This document shows positions 53,251 through 63,108 of a stretch of 64,000 nucleotides of DNA, one piece after another. Numbering within the stretch: the stretch's first letter is position 1; every line of letters begins with the position of its first letter. Below the pieces are notes generated by a model. The model made no database searches. It saw only the letters and a program-made list of their open reading frames with translations, and was not told the origin of the DNA. Position numbers and translations under genes: made by a program. The stretch is from Bacillus sp. M6-12 (GTDB taxonomy: Bacteria > Bacillota > Bacilli > Bacillales > DSM-1321): assembly GCF_002860285.1 (NCBI RefSeq), contig NZ_PGVF01000003.1, positions 62,001 through 126,000 of the forward strand, read 5' to 3'.

Positions 53251-54450
53251 TTATTGATTTACTAGATTATAATGCCCGTACAGCCAGTCCACAGCTTTAA
53301 AGTCTTCTGATGACCGTTGCTCCAGCAGTGTATCTCGCAATAAGGTGCCAACCTCATCCCCAATGTGCAAGATTTCTCCAAAAACCCGTGCGTTCTTCTG
53401 AACTCTTGCTGTACGCGGGACCCGCTCTTCTTGATACTTAGAGAAAGCCTTTTCTACATCATTGGAATATGAATTCAGCTTCTCTCCCAAGGTAACCGCA
53501 TCCTCCATCGCCTGGCACGCACCCTGGGCCAGATATTGAAGCATAGGATGTGCAGCATCACCAATTAATGTAATCCGGCCTTTCGTCCAATTGTCAATTG
53601 GCTCGCGATCGTAAAGCGGCCAACGGCGGTGGCGCTTGATATAGGAAACTGCATTACGTACGGTTTCACAACAATCGCTGAAACGTTCATCCATCTCTTC
53701 AGTCGTGCCCCAATCCGTTGTTTCCTCCAGCTCCTTCTTGTAATTATAACTTTTAAAGACGACTACCTGATTGAATAGCTCCTTCCGACGTACCGGATAC
53801 TGAACCAGGTGACGGTCCGGTCCAACCCAAATCGTAACATCGTCCAAACCTGCATATGATACTACCTCTTCCATTGGGATGGTTCCGCGATAAGCGACAT
53901 ACTCTGAGCAGATTGGTTCGTCATCAATCAAAAGCTTGCGTGTCTTTGACCAAAGTCCGTCTGCTCCTATCACAGCTTCTGCCATATATGAAGAACCGTC
54001 ACTGCATGTAACCTTGACCTGGTCTTCCACATTGTCAACGGACTCCACCTTTTTGTCATTCAATAAAGCGATGCGGCTGTTTCTTCTGCAGGCGTTAAGC
54101 AATACCGTATGTAAATCGGTCCGGTGCATGACGGCATACGGGTATCCATAACGGTTACGGAAGGATTCACCAAGGTCTAATGCTGTTAGTTCCTTTCCTG
54201 ACATTGCATCCATCAGTACTAGACGCTTCGGAAAGAAAGCAAATTCAGAAATTGCTTCGAATAATCCGAATTTATCTAACACCGCCATCGCATTGGGCCC
54301 TAATTGAAGCCCTGCACCGATTTCACCAAATTCGGGTGCCTGTTCCAAGACATGCACAGAACGCCCTGTCCCCGCAATGCTCAGCGCTGCAGCTAGCCCG
54401 CCGATTCCTCCGCCGATTATTAGGTATGAAACTTTATTTATACTTGTCAC
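53251..54450 (-). CDS. FAD monooxygenase, second 3-hydroxybenzoate-6-hydroxylase-like protein
   Basis: 399 residues from a probable GTG at 54450 (AAAAGGGG upstream; ATG at 54459 lies too close to it). GGGIGGLAAALSIAG near 13-27, LGPNAMAVLDKFGL, IGADGLWSKTRK and GDAAHPMLQYLAQGACQAM are near-identical in pattern to the enzyme at 18992, so this is a duplicate. No second gentisate dioxygenase is nearby; it may act on a related hydroxybenzoate and feed the same ring-cleavage enzyme. GC content is higher than the first copy. Confidence 0.85.
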   Translation of the reverse strand: MTSINKVSYLIIGGGIGGLAAALSIAGTGRSVHVLEQAPEFGEIGAGLQLGPNAMAVLDKFGLFEAISEFAFFPKRLVLMDAMSGKELTALDLGESFRNRYGYPYAVMHRTDLHTVLLNACRRNSRIALLNDKKVESVDNVEDQVKVTCSDGSSYMAEAVIGADGLWSKTRKLLIDDEPICSEYVAYRGTIPMEEVVSYAGLDDVTIWVGPDRHLVQYPVRRKELFNQVVVFKSYNYKKELEETTDWGTTEEMDERFSDCCETVRNAVSYIKRHRRWPLYDREPIDNWTKGRITLIGDAAHPMLQYLAQGACQAMEDAVTLGEKLNSYSNDVEKAFSKYQEERVPRTARVQKNARVFGEILHIGDEVGTLLRDTLLEQRSSEDFKAVDWLYGHYNLVNQ

Positions 54451-54775
54451 TATCTGCATCCCCTTTTATCCGAATTTTGTAAGCATAATAAATTCCGAGT
54501 ATCATAGAAAATCGGAACCGTTCGAATATTACTAAAGTTACACCCTACCTGTTTGACTGAATGTGATTACTAGCATTCGTACATAATGTTCTATTAAATA
54601 GGCTTGATCCTTGGCAGGCAGAATGGGGCCGGGCAACCGACCACATCCCCCTTAACAGGGATGCTAATATAATATTGTTCCCCTGTTCATTATATTATGA
54701 ATTGCCGAATCACACAATGAATTTTTTTAACTTTTCAAATGATTTATATTATTAATTATTTTCTGAATTCATTCG

Positions 54776-54806
54776 AAAAGGAGTACCGCCAATGGCTGTA
54801 CCCCTT
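54776..54806 (-). terminator. Terminator after the dienelactone hydrolase gene
   Basis: GGGGTAC-AGCC / GGC-GGTACTCC stem with few loop bases, followed on the minus strand by TTTTC, 14 bases after the stop. Confidence 0.6.
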
Positions 54807-54819
54807 AACAAATATAAGA

Positions 54820-55536
54820 TTATCGTTTGCCTTTTAGATAAAATTCCAGAAAGGTGACTGTATGATCCCATGCTTCTTTTGCGGCTGCTGGACGGTAATT
54901 ACCCCGGGTGTGATCATGAAAAGCATGCCCGGCACCCCGGTATGTTCGAATTTCATATATTTTGTTATGGTTCTTTAATTCGTCTTCCAGATTTGCCACA
55001 TGATCCATCGGAATCAAAGGATCGATTTCCCCAAAATGCGCCAATAGGGGTAATTTTAAATTGGCCGCTTTTTTAATAGGTGACACAGGCTGGTTAGTGG
55101 TTTCTTTTTGATGAACCATGCCATAGAAATCAATGGCTGCGTTTAGTCCATCAATCTCACACCCGGCTAAATAAGCGAATTTTCCTCCCACGCAAAATCC
55201 CATTACAGCTATGTTTTCTTCCATCACTTCCGGAAGGGTTTGTAGATATTCCATTACCAGCCTTGTGTCAGCCATTACTTTTTCATCACTCAACCCTGCA
55301 AGAGTTTGTTGCATTTTATCCGGTGTTGACACATCCGGCTGGCCAGATACAGTATAATAATCTAATGCAAAAGCCACATACCCATGTTCTGCCAAACGTT
55401 GAAGGACATCTTTTATGTATGGAGTCAACCCATGAACGGCCGGCATCAGAATGATGACAGGTGCCGGCAGCAATCCCTCTGGTTTGACAAGCCATCCGCC
55501 TACCTCTTTGTTTTGGTTGATATAGGTTTTTTCCAT
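54820..55536 (-). CDS. Dienelactone hydrolase family protein
   Basis: 238 residues from ATG 55536 (GGAAGGTGG upstream; GTG at 55545 is inside the site). Family fold with the active-site Cys in VMGFCVGGKFAYL near 112-124, Asp in FGEIDPLIP near 165 and His in GAGHAFHDHTR near 200. The enzyme opens lactones formed in aromatic ring cleavage, or hydrolyses esters; the exact substrate is unknown. It sits between hydroxylase and transporter genes of one catabolic block but has its own promoter. Confidence 0.88.
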   Translation of the reverse strand: MEKTYINQNKEVGGWLVKPEGLLPAPVIILMPAVHGLTPYIKDVLQRLAEHGYVAFALDYYTVSGQPDVSTPDKMQQTLAGLSDEKVMADTRLVMEYLQTLPEVMEENIAVMGFCVGGKFAYLAGCEIDGLNAAIDFYGMVHQKETTNQPVSPIKKAANLKLPLLAHFGEIDPLIPMDHVANLEDELKNHNKIYEIRTYRGAGHAFHDHTRGNYRPAAAKEAWDHTVTFLEFYLKGKR

Positions 55537-55678
55537 ACATTCCACCTTCCTGCATCAATACAATTAGCAAAAAAAACTTTATTTATCAGTATGACTTCAA
55601 TGTATCGATTATTTCCTGATTGTCTTGTGAAACAACTTGGTTAACCAAATTCCTCGCATAAATATTACAGCGTAATCC

Positions 55679-55703
55679 CGGGAAGGTGCTCGCATCCTTC
55701 CCG
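55679..55703 (-). other. Hairpin after the aromatic acid transporter gene
   Basis: CGGGAAGG / CCTTCCCG with a 9-base loop, 113 bases after the transporter stop and before the dienelactone hydrolase start; no T-run, so at best a weak terminator. Confidence 0.45.
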
Positions 55704-55815
55704 CATCACACATAATTGTTAGAACAGACGTTGATAGCTGACCTGGTAGACGTATACCGAGCTCGAAATCAGTTACTACCTTAATTTTTTAGTTTAGATG
55801 TCGTTATAAGTCGCA

Positions 55816-57186
55816 TTATACATTGACATGGGTATTCAGCTGTGCCTTTACGTCATCCGGTTTCGTTATCTTATCAAAGCTACCGTATTTTTCCTGAATG
55901 AATAAAATGGCAAGAGCTCCTAAGATACTTGGAACAGCAAACGCAATAAATGCGTTTTGTGGAGCGATTCCCGCAGCCAGGATCAGGGCAACCACTGTCG
56001 GAGCTAATATGGCACCGATTCTACCGAAACCGAGTGCCCAGCCAACACCTGTGGAACGGGCTTCGGGAGGGTAATATTCTGAAATATATGGGTTTGCAAG
56101 ATTTTGGGTTCCGACTGTACAAGCTCCTCCAATCATGATCAAGATATATAAAAGGAACAAATTGGAAGTTAAACTTAAAGAAATGAAACACAAAGCACCT
56201 AATACATATAGAGAGACCAGAATTCTTTTATGACCAATCTTTTCAGCCAGATACCCTCCTATTAGAGAACCGACCACTTGACCTACGCATAGGACCAAAT
56301 TGAAAGATAAACTTGAAGTCAGGCCGTATCCAGCCTGCTGCATAATTTTTGGCAGCCATGTATTAAGTCCATAAACCATCAGCAGGCAACTGAAAACAGC
56401 AATCCAAAAAGCAAAGGTACTGGCTGCCCGCTTATTTTCAAACATTTTCTTAACCGGAGATCCGTTAAACGCTTTTTGGTCGCTTGTATATTGATAGGTT
56501 TCCGTTTCCTGGTATTGCCCGACAGGATTGATTCTGTTGAGGATGCTTACAAGCTGCTTGGTTTGCTTTTTACTAACATAAAAAGACATTGACTCAGGGA
56601 AAAACTTCAGGAAGAATGGGAGAGTCAAAAGCGGAATAACCCCGATAAAATAAATTACTCTCCAGTCTGTCACTGGAATTAAATACATGCCAATCAGAGA
56701 AGCCAATATCCCGCCGAGTGAGTAGCCGCAATACATTGTGGCTACAATAAGGGCTCTATTTTTCTTTGGGGAATACTCTGTCATCACTGAAATAACGTTA
56801 GGCATTAATCCACCCATTCCAAGTGCAGCTAAGAATCGCATAATGGTAAACATGGTAGGATTAGTCGCAAGTCCTGAAGCTAACGAAAAAACGCTGAGCA
56901 ATACCATACATATAGCTAACGCCCTTTTCTTCCCCAGTTTATCTGCCAATGGACCAAAAATAAATGCACCAACCATCATTCCTACTAAAGAATAGCTTCC
57001 AACTGCTCCCGCCTCGACAGGAGAAAGCGACCATTCTTCCATGAGCCACGGCAAGCTCACCCCAAACATAACAATATCAAAGCCGTCGAACATAATTGCG
57101 TAAAAACACCATAAATATACTAATAAATGAAAGCGATTAAATTTACTATTAGCAACCACTTGTGAAGGATTAATCGTACGCATCAT
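55816..57186 (-). CDS. MFS aromatic acid:H+ symporter (AAHS family)
   Basis: 456 residues, about 12 membrane helices. DGFDIVMFG near 34-42 is the AAHS helix-1 motif (DGxD), with GPLADKLGKKRALAI in loop 2-3 and GGLMPNVISVMTEYSPKKNR near 130-150. BenK/PcaK/HppK-like: imports benzoate-type or hydroxybenzoate-type acids. AAGGAAGG precedes ATG. A candidate cre lies 114 bases upstream. In this block it probably feeds the hydroxylase at 53251 or the MhpA-like enzyme at 58392. Confidence 0.9.
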   Translation of the reverse strand: MMRTINPSQVVANSKFNRFHLLVYLWCFYAIMFDGFDIVMFGVSLPWLMEEWSLSPVEAGAVGSYSLVGMMVGAFIFGPLADKLGKKRALAICMVLLSVFSLASGLATNPTMFTIMRFLAALGMGGLMPNVISVMTEYSPKKNRALIVATMYCGYSLGGILASLIGMYLIPVTDWRVIYFIGVIPLLTLPFFLKFFPESMSFYVSKKQTKQLVSILNRINPVGQYQETETYQYTSDQKAFNGSPVKKMFENKRAASTFAFWIAVFSCLLMVYGLNTWLPKIMQQAGYGLTSSLSFNLVLCVGQVVGSLIGGYLAEKIGHKRILVSLYVLGALCFISLSLTSNLFLLYILIMIGGACTVGTQNLANPYISEYYPPEARSTGVGWALGFGRIGAILAPTVVALILAAGIAPQNAFIAFAVPSILGALAILFIQEKYGSFDKITKPDDVKAQLNTHVNV

Positions 57187-57299
57187 TATTCACCTTCCTT
57201 ATTTTAAGAGTTTTGACCAATTCATTCCGCATTGCAAGAGAACCGTTTGCAGTTACGCGTTCTGAGCCAATAAATTCTCGTCTCTACATATACCCATGA

Positions 57300-57314
57300 T
57301 TGTAAGCGTATACA
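57300..57314. promoter_or_regulatory. cre (CcpA) site before the aromatic acid transporter
   Basis: TTGTAAGCGTATACA fits WTGNAANCGNWNNCW at every position. Lies upstream of the transporter start and probably at its promoter. TGTAAGCGTATACA is almost identical to the site at 18577. Confidence 0.65.
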
Positions 57315-57637
57315 ATTTTGGGTATTATCAGGAGAAAATCGCTAACTATCCTCCTTTCAATAAAAATCTTTATTTTCTGAATTAAATAATAATACGGAAT
57401 ATTTCGGTGTACAATCCCATATGTCCCGCTATGTGGAACAAGTTATAATTTTACAACTAAAAACCATAAAAATATTAATAATGCAGGAAAAAGGATCATT
57501 TTCAGGACAAGAATCAAAAGGAAATGATTATTAATAAACTGCCAAGGCCCAATCATGCTCTTTCTTTGGATCTTTAGATGATCAAGCCTGGGTAAATTAT
57601 GTTGCTTCGTACCTCGGAAATTGGAGTTTAATGTCTG

Positions 57638-57682
57638 AAAAAAATAAAGCTGCACCTGTTATGCTTCCAGGGCAGCTTTATT
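57638..57682 (-). terminator. Terminator of the MhpA-like/ligase operon
   Basis: Perfect 11-bp stem AATAAAGCTGC / GCAGCTTTATT, 18-base loop, followed on the minus strand by T-run, 112 bases after the last gene. Confidence 0.88.
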
Positions 57683-57793
57683 ATCATCTCCAAATAGAAA
57701 GTGATTTGCCTCTCCATCTGGTTCTGTTTAAACGCGAATGATTACATCTTATTCTTTTAAATATTGTAAAAATGGATTACATCATCGTTCTTT

Positions 57794-58351
57794 TTAAAGA
57801 AGATAAAATATATTCCCGTTAGGCCCAAGTGGCAGATGGCCCATTTCCAGTAATTCCAGCAAGGGACTAAAAATATCCTCTTCGCCTGCAAGTTCGGCCG
57901 AGCATGCCAGTATACTTATATACATTGCATGTCCTACCAGGTATTTCACTGCATTTTCATCTCCGAAAAGATGGAAGGCTTGCATATATGCGCCGTGAAA
58001 TACCAATTCTGGCACACGGTCTACTATATCTTCCAGCAGTTTTTCGTTTCCGTTGATGTCGATTTTGTTCTTTAGCTCTTCAGGCAAATCTTTTAGTACA
58101 TCCCACAGAGCACTTTTTTCAAGTGCGATACGCGAAACCGCCTCAGGAACTTCCTCTTTGGAGAGCCATTGTATTTCATAGTCTTTTACACCCAAGTTGC
58201 TCATAAGTTGATCTAGTTTTGTATTGGCTGCATGATCAATTTTTCCGGCATAAGTATACCAGTCAATGGTTGTTAGCCGCTCGATTAATTCATTCACGGA
58301 ACGAGCATCCGTCCCATATTCTTCTTCACTGATTAATCCTGCTACTGGCAT
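57794..58351 (-). CDS. Hypothetical protein downstream of the MhpA-like gene
   Basis: 185 residues from ATG 58351 (AAAGGAGAG upstream); the in-frame extension to 58462 overlaps the monooxygenase gene and lacks a site. Mainly helical, acidic, no signal or membrane segment, and not recognised. It follows the FAD hydroxylase by 40 bases and ends at the operon terminator, so it is co-expressed. Tyr-, Phe- and His-containing segments (FHGAYMQAFHLFGD) suggest a ligand- or metal-binding helical fold, but I name no family. Confidence 0.75.
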   Translation of the reverse strand: MPVAGLISEEEYGTDARSVNELIERLTTIDWYTYAGKIDHAANTKLDQLMSNLGVKDYEIQWLSKEEVPEAVSRIALEKSALWDVLKDLPEELKNKIDINGNEKLLEDIVDRVPELVFHGAYMQAFHLFGDENAVKYLVGHAMYISILACSAELAGEEDIFSPLLELLEMGHLPLGPNGNIFYLL

Positions 58352-58391
58352 GCAAAACTCTCCTTTCCATTCAATGCTTAAACAGTGTTTT

Positions 58392-59621
58392 TTAATATTT
58401 CGTCGTGAGTTCGGGTGGACCGAACTTCGGGCCATATGGACCTTCATCAAGCCAACGTCCAAGTCTTGGAACTATGGAAACCAGTGAAGCTGCAAGTTCT
58501 CGTTTCAAATTCATCTCTGGAGAGTTCCCCTGGAGATGATGAAGTGCAGTTGTTGACCCATCCCGGTTCCACATCGCAGCAATACGGCGCTCTGACGCTG
58601 CTTTATCTATCGCGTCTCTCCGCTCTTCTTCCGAACCTGCCTTCAATGCATTTTCAATCCCTTGAACCCCAATGATTGCATCAGGAACACCTGAATTTAA
58701 TCCACGTGCACCAAATGGAGCAAACAAGTGGGCTGCTTCACCGGCAAGCAGGACACGGCGTTTTTCGTCTGTGAAACTATTAGCGACCACCTGATGGAAT
58801 CGGTAAGTAGATACCCAAGTTATTCGATCCGCATATTTTTTATCCATCACTTTAGGCAGCCATTTTTTTACGCCTTCAACATCTGTATATTCGTCTAGAT
58901 TGTCGCCTTCCAATAGCTGCAGGTCAATTCTCCAGCCGTTTTTAAACGGTACAAACATTACATTCCGTCCCCCCATAGCAGGATGTTGGTAATGGAATGT
59001 ACGCTCAAGCGGAAGCGGATTTTCAAGGTCTTCCGTTACATCGACAACCAGGAATGTATCTGCGGTTCGTGGCCCTTCAAATTCCAACCCTGCCTCACTG
59101 CGTACGACAGAACGCGCACCGTCAGCACCGATGATGTATTTCGCTCCCCATACATCACCGGATTTAGTGGTTAATGTCACACCGTCTTCGGTAATGTTTA
59201 GTTTTTCTACAGGTGAATCCCAGACGAATTCCACTCCCGCTGCCAAGCAAGCTTCGTAAATATGCTTTTCAATATCATCCTGATGCAGTGCTGTGAAATG
59301 TGGCAATTTATTTGGATCTGTATTATCGGTTTTCCCATAGTTCTTGACATATACTTCTTTTCCCTTGTAAAGGGTCCGTTTAATAGGCCAGATGATTCCA
59401 TTGCGTCCCAATGTGAATCCTAGTCCCGGAGAGATTTGTTCCAGATGCTTTAAGGAAGCGCTATGAAGAAATATTGCCCTGCTGCCTGGACGGGGACGGC
59501 CGAATGGATCCGCTTCGATTACAACAGATGAAATTCCTCTTTGCTTTAACGCAAGCCCTGCGATTAGACCTACCGGACCAGCGCCGACTACGATAACATC
59601 CCGTTTGTTTACTTGTGCCAT
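58392..59621 (-). CDS. FAD-dependent aromatic hydroxylase, MhpA-like
   Basis: 409 residues from ATG 59621 (AAGGAGAG upstream; longer frame to 59642 lacks it). VVGAGPVGLIAGLALK near 11-26, IIGADGARSVVR near 160-171 and LLAGEAAHLFAPFGARGLNSG near 285-305 identify a PHBH-fold hydroxylase of the MhpA/phenol-hydroxylase type. Note GEAAH in place of the usual GDAAH. First of two genes before the terminator and after an acyl-CoA ligase. Substrate: hydroxyphenyl-propanoate-like or hydroxybenzoate-like compound, unproved. Confidence 0.85.
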   Translation of the reverse strand: MAQVNKRDVIVVGAGPVGLIAGLALKQRGISSVVIEADPFGRPRPGSRAIFLHSASLKHLEQISPGLGFTLGRNGIIWPIKRTLYKGKEVYVKNYGKTDNTDPNKLPHFTALHQDDIEKHIYEACLAAGVEFVWDSPVEKLNITEDGVTLTTKSGDVWGAKYIIGADGARSVVRSEAGLEFEGPRTADTFLVVDVTEDLENPLPLERTFHYQHPAMGGRNVMFVPFKNGWRIDLQLLEGDNLDEYTDVEGVKKWLPKVMDKKYADRITWVSTYRFHQVVANSFTDEKRRVLLAGEAAHLFAPFGARGLNSGVPDAIIGVQGIENALKAGSEEERRDAIDKAASERRIAAMWNRDGSTTALHHLQGNSPEMNLKRELAASLVSIVPRLGRWLDEGPYGPKFGPPELTTKY

Positions 59622-60066
59622 AACTTTAACTCTCCTTATCATGTTATGTTTTCAAAAGACTTATTGTATTTACTATAAAAGACAGAGACATAGTGGATAC
59701 ACCTTTTTGTTCCTCTATGCGGGACAAATGCATTTTTTCAAAAAAATAAAATTAATATATTAATAAAAAAAGAGATTTAAAATAAAACAGACAAATAATT
59801 TCTGGGGAAATGATGGTAAACTTGGTACCTTAAAGCTTCCCATCAAATCAGATAAATATTCCAACGCGGCAGAACATTGCAGGTAGATTTAGTTTAACAA
59901 TGATAATGCCGGAAGAGCCTTCTACGTCTAGTTTCTTCGAAGTTAAGTATTATTATTGCTAGATTGATCGTAATTTTTTCCATGCGGAATATCGTGATTC
60001 ACGAGGAGAATAATAATGCCGGCACAAAGAACCTTAAAGTCTCTTTTTACCGGCATTTAATTTTTA
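59622..60066. other. Gap: terminator hairpin and promoter region
   Basis: No gene. A stem AATGCCGG / CCGGCATT at 60015-60057, with AAAGA/TCTTT pairs inside, would terminate the acyl-CoA ligase transcript on the minus strand. The remainder should hold the hydroxylase promoter. Confidence 0.5.
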
Positions 60067-61647
60067 TTATTCTGATAGAGTGGTTGCTTCTTTACGAAGC
60101 GGTCCCTTCGAGATTTTTCCAGAAGGCGTTGTTGGCAGTTCGGCACGCACTTCAAGAAATTCTGGTATTTTATATTTGGCAAAACCTTTATCTAACAAGA
60201 ATGTTTTGATTTGTTCAAATTCCAAGCTTTCATTGTCCCTCAATGTTATGAAGGCGCATGCCCGCTCTCCGAGACGTGGGTCAGGTACGCTCACTACCGC
60301 AGCCTGGCGAATTTTTGGGTGCATTTGCAATGCTTCCTCAATTTCTGTTGCATGGAATTTTAAGCCGCCGCGGTTTATGGTGTCCTTGGTCCGTCCAGAA
60401 AAATGGATATATCCATCTTCATCAAGAAATCCCTGGTCGCCCGTCAAAAAGTAACCATGTTTTGTGAAAGCTGCCTCTGAAGCAGCAGGGTTGCCATAAT
60501 ACTCAATGAACAGGCTGCCCCCTTTAAAAGCGATTTCTCCAATTTCCCCTGCAGGAAGAGGCCTATGTTCTTCATCCAGCACAATGACTTCGCCAGCAGG
60601 AGCGGCACGGCCTACTGTCTCCCAAGCCTTCGCTGGGGCATCTCCAGGGCGTGTAAAAGTTCCGGCGCTGATTTCGGTCATTCCCCATTGCGCCCCGACT
60701 TTGCAATTCAAAACGTGCCTTAATTCTTTAACCATCTGAGTCGGAATTTTCGCGCCTCCGGTCATCACAAGACGAAGATTGGTATTGTGTGCCTCATTGT
60801 CTTTTACATGGTGAAGGATATCGATCAAATGAGCTGGGGCTGCAAACAAAACAGTAACATTTTCTTTTTGAAGAATCCCTGTTACTTCCTCTACTTTATA
60901 TTCGCTGCATAAAAAATGGCTAGACCCATGAAGAAGACAATTCATAATCATGGGAAATGAAAACATATGGCAGAGTGGTGTCAAGCTTAACATGGTGTCC
61001 TTCTCAGATAATTGATATTCCTTTCCATTGGCCAAATTCCCACCGACAAATGTACGGAATGTATGAAGAACAGCTTTTGGATTGGACTCTGTACCGGATG
61101 TGAACAAAATGATCGCAGGGTCGTCCACTACAGGCCTATTAGCCTTTATTTCTTCATCGGTAATTCCCTCCGGGTCCTGCTCCAGAAGGGAAGAAAAAGC
61201 GATGCTATCAGGACGTTTTGGATTTCCGGCAACTATTATATGTTCCAGATGGGTCATTTTCCCTTTCAGTTCATAAGCCAAGTCTTCAAAATTCAGTTTT
61301 TTGAATATTCCCGGTACGATAAAGGCTTTCGCCTTACAATGGCCCAGCATATACGTTAATTCCTGCATACGATAATTAGGGCTTAGCGCGTTAAAAATAA
61401 GGCCTATCTGCGCTGCAGCGAGATGGGCTATAACATACTCCAGACTGTTTGGCAGCTGAACAGCCAGAACGTCACCCTTCTTTAATCCAATCTTTAAGAA
61501 ATGTTTTGCCAAACGAAGTGACAGCCTCTTTGCATCTTCGAATGAAATGATGTTCTCCCCATCTGTAAAAGCTGTCTTTTTTCCAAATGTCAAAGCGGAT
61601 TCTTTCAGTAAGTCATGAAACGTGTCCGGTACTTTTACCAGTGTCAT
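60067..61647 (-). CDS. Acyl-CoA ligase (AMP-forming), aromatic or alicyclic acid type
   Basis: 526 residues from ATG 61647 (GGAGGGG upstream; frame runs to 61698 without a site). P-loop-like AIILFTSGTESNPKAVLHT near 172-190, QWGMTEISAG near 305, YFLTGDQGF with GRTKDTINRGGLKFHATEIEE near 400-440 and final catalytic Lys in PTTPSGKISKG near 512. It converts a carboxylic acid to its CoA thioester. It precedes the MhpA-like hydroxylase with about 430 bases between. Related to cyclohexanecarboxylate/4-coumarate-type ligases by general look. Confidence 0.88.
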   Translation of the reverse strand: MTLVKVPDTFHDLLKESALTFGKKTAFTDGENIISFEDAKRLSLRLAKHFLKIGLKKGDVLAVQLPNSLEYVIAHLAAAQIGLIFNALSPNYRMQELTYMLGHCKAKAFIVPGIFKKLNFEDLAYELKGKMTHLEHIIVAGNPKRPDSIAFSSLLEQDPEGITDEEIKANRPVVDDPAIILFTSGTESNPKAVLHTFRTFVGGNLANGKEYQLSEKDTMLSLTPLCHMFSFPMIMNCLLHGSSHFLCSEYKVEEVTGILQKENVTVLFAAPAHLIDILHHVKDNEAHNTNLRLVMTGGAKIPTQMVKELRHVLNCKVGAQWGMTEISAGTFTRPGDAPAKAWETVGRAAPAGEVIVLDEEHRPLPAGEIGEIAFKGGSLFIEYYGNPAASEAAFTKHGYFLTGDQGFLDEDGYIHFSGRTKDTINRGGLKFHATEIEEALQMHPKIRQAAVVSVPDPRLGERACAFITLRDNESLEFEQIKTFLLDKGFAKYKIPEFLEVRAELPTTPSGKISKGPLRKEATTLSE

Positions 61648-62084
61648 GAAATCCCCTCCAAAACCTTCATTTCCGTTCCCAAAGCACAAAGCAGACAAAT
61701 ACGGGAACTTTATAGGAATGCAACCCTTTTTGGTATCCAGTCTTATAGCAATAGGGAGCGTTCCCTACCTATTAACTCTATTATTTATGATCGATTATGT
61801 GCGAATAAGTTCAATACCCTTCTTTGCCGGAAACTTGAAATGAAGCTTAACGGCGCCCTCAAGGTTGACTTGCGCCATAAAGTGTCCACTTTCAATCCGA
61901 AGTATTTGCAGCCATCAAAAAATAATACAATAATAAAGAGATTAAGAGATTAATAAAGAATATTAATTATGCAATTACTTTGGTAATCTTTTGTTCTTCC
62001 TTTGTTATTTGTAAATATGCTGCGGAAGTTATTCGCTAAAGCAATGTTTGTTACAAAGTTACCATAATCCGAATTAGTTCAGCC
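61648..62084. other. Gap without a gene
   Basis: AT-rich; no supported ORF or terminator. Should contain the promoter of the acyl-CoA ligase. Confidence 0.4.
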
Positions 62085-62828
62085 TTATACGTTGCTTAAC
62101 TCCTGCTTTTTCAGGCTAATTGAGTGCAGAATATCTGCTAGTTCCCCTGATGCTGAGTAAAAAGGTGAATGGTCTGTATCGAGTGTAAAAATCTCTTCAC
62201 AAGGAGTTGATGTATACATATTTTTCTGGCACCAATTTGTGATCGCCTTATCCTTTAAACATTCAATATAATATTTTGGAATCCGGCCAAATCGCTCTTT
62301 GGTAAGGCTAAGTTTAGTAGACAGCACCTCAAGAGGTTGTACTACCAACCTCGATTTAGAACTTTCCGCATCAGGGGTTGGACATTCTTCATAAAACACC
62401 TCAATTAACGCCTCGTCTTTCACCGTGCAATGAACGTTATCATTCGATATGATCATGTTAGGCGGTACAAGAGAAGATGTGTCTGTTTGGATTACATCCA
62501 CCATTGATTGGCCATCTTCCAATAAGAAAGCGGTTACATATACAATAGACTTAACCTTTTCAGGCCGATATTCAGCGCTTTGAGAGACAACTATCCCACC
62601 CATACTATGACCTACAAGAATAACAGGTTCTTTTGCCTCATCGATCACCGAACATACTTTATTTGTATAACTCTTAAGAGAAACTTGAGAAGCCGGTGTT
62701 TTATCGGCCCCATGACTTGGCAAATCTACAGCATAAACAGTATGTCCATTCTTTTCAAGCATAGGTACGATGTTCTCCCAACACCATGCTCCATGCCAAG
62801 CACCATGTACCAAAACATAAGTAGACAT
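62085..62828 (-). CDS. Alpha/beta hydrolase, esterase of the hydroxynitrile-lyase/salicylate-esterase type
   Basis: 247 residues from ATG 62828 (GGGGTGAG upstream; GTG at 62837 possible). VLVHGAWHGAWCWENIVPML at the N-terminus, nucleophile Ser in LVGHSMGGIVVSQ near 78-90, TDHSPFYSASGELADIL with catalytic His near 225. The HGAWHGAW signature is that of plant-type methyl esterases and bacterial homologues that hydrolyse small aromatic esters. Divergent from the IclR at 63149, which probably regulates it. Substrate unknown. Confidence 0.85.
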   Translation of the reverse strand: MSTYVLVHGAWHGAWCWENIVPMLEKNGHTVYAVDLPSHGADKTPASQVSLKSYTNKVCSVIDEAKEPVILVGHSMGGIVVSQSAEYRPEKVKSIVYVTAFLLEDGQSMVDVIQTDTSSLVPPNMIISNDNVHCTVKDEALIEVFYEECPTPDAESSKSRLVVQPLEVLSTKLSLTKERFGRIPKYYIECLKDKAITNWCQKNMYTSTPCEEIFTLDTDHSPFYSASGELADILHSISLKKQELSNV

Positions 62829-63108
62829 GTGTCTCACCCCATTTTAGAATATTAACACTATGGCTATTATACTTATTCATCCAAGAAGAACTACAGATGC
62901 AGATTCTTCTATATGGAACAATTCTTTCTTTTTGATAAAAAAAGTTGCAAAATAAAAGATGGCAAGTAATATGCAGGACCTGGCAACGATTCATTTCACT
63001 ATTCCATATTAAACAGATACGCAAAGTAAAGGTCCTAATTTTGAAAGAGTTACTTATTTTTTCAGATTGTTAAAATTTCTTTTTTCATGTTTTTAGTAAT
63101 TTAACTAG

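Larger units (their letters stand above)
57187..57793. other. Gap: promoter of transporter, cre, terminator
   Basis: No gene I can support; a 37-70 residue hydrophobic frame at 57443-57655 overlaps the terminator and has no ribosome site. Contains the cre at 57300 and the terminator at 57638. Confidence 0.45.

Noticed and set aside
57443..57655. Hydrophobic 37-70 residue frame on the minus strand
   Set aside because: Overlaps the operon terminator and has no ribosome binding site.
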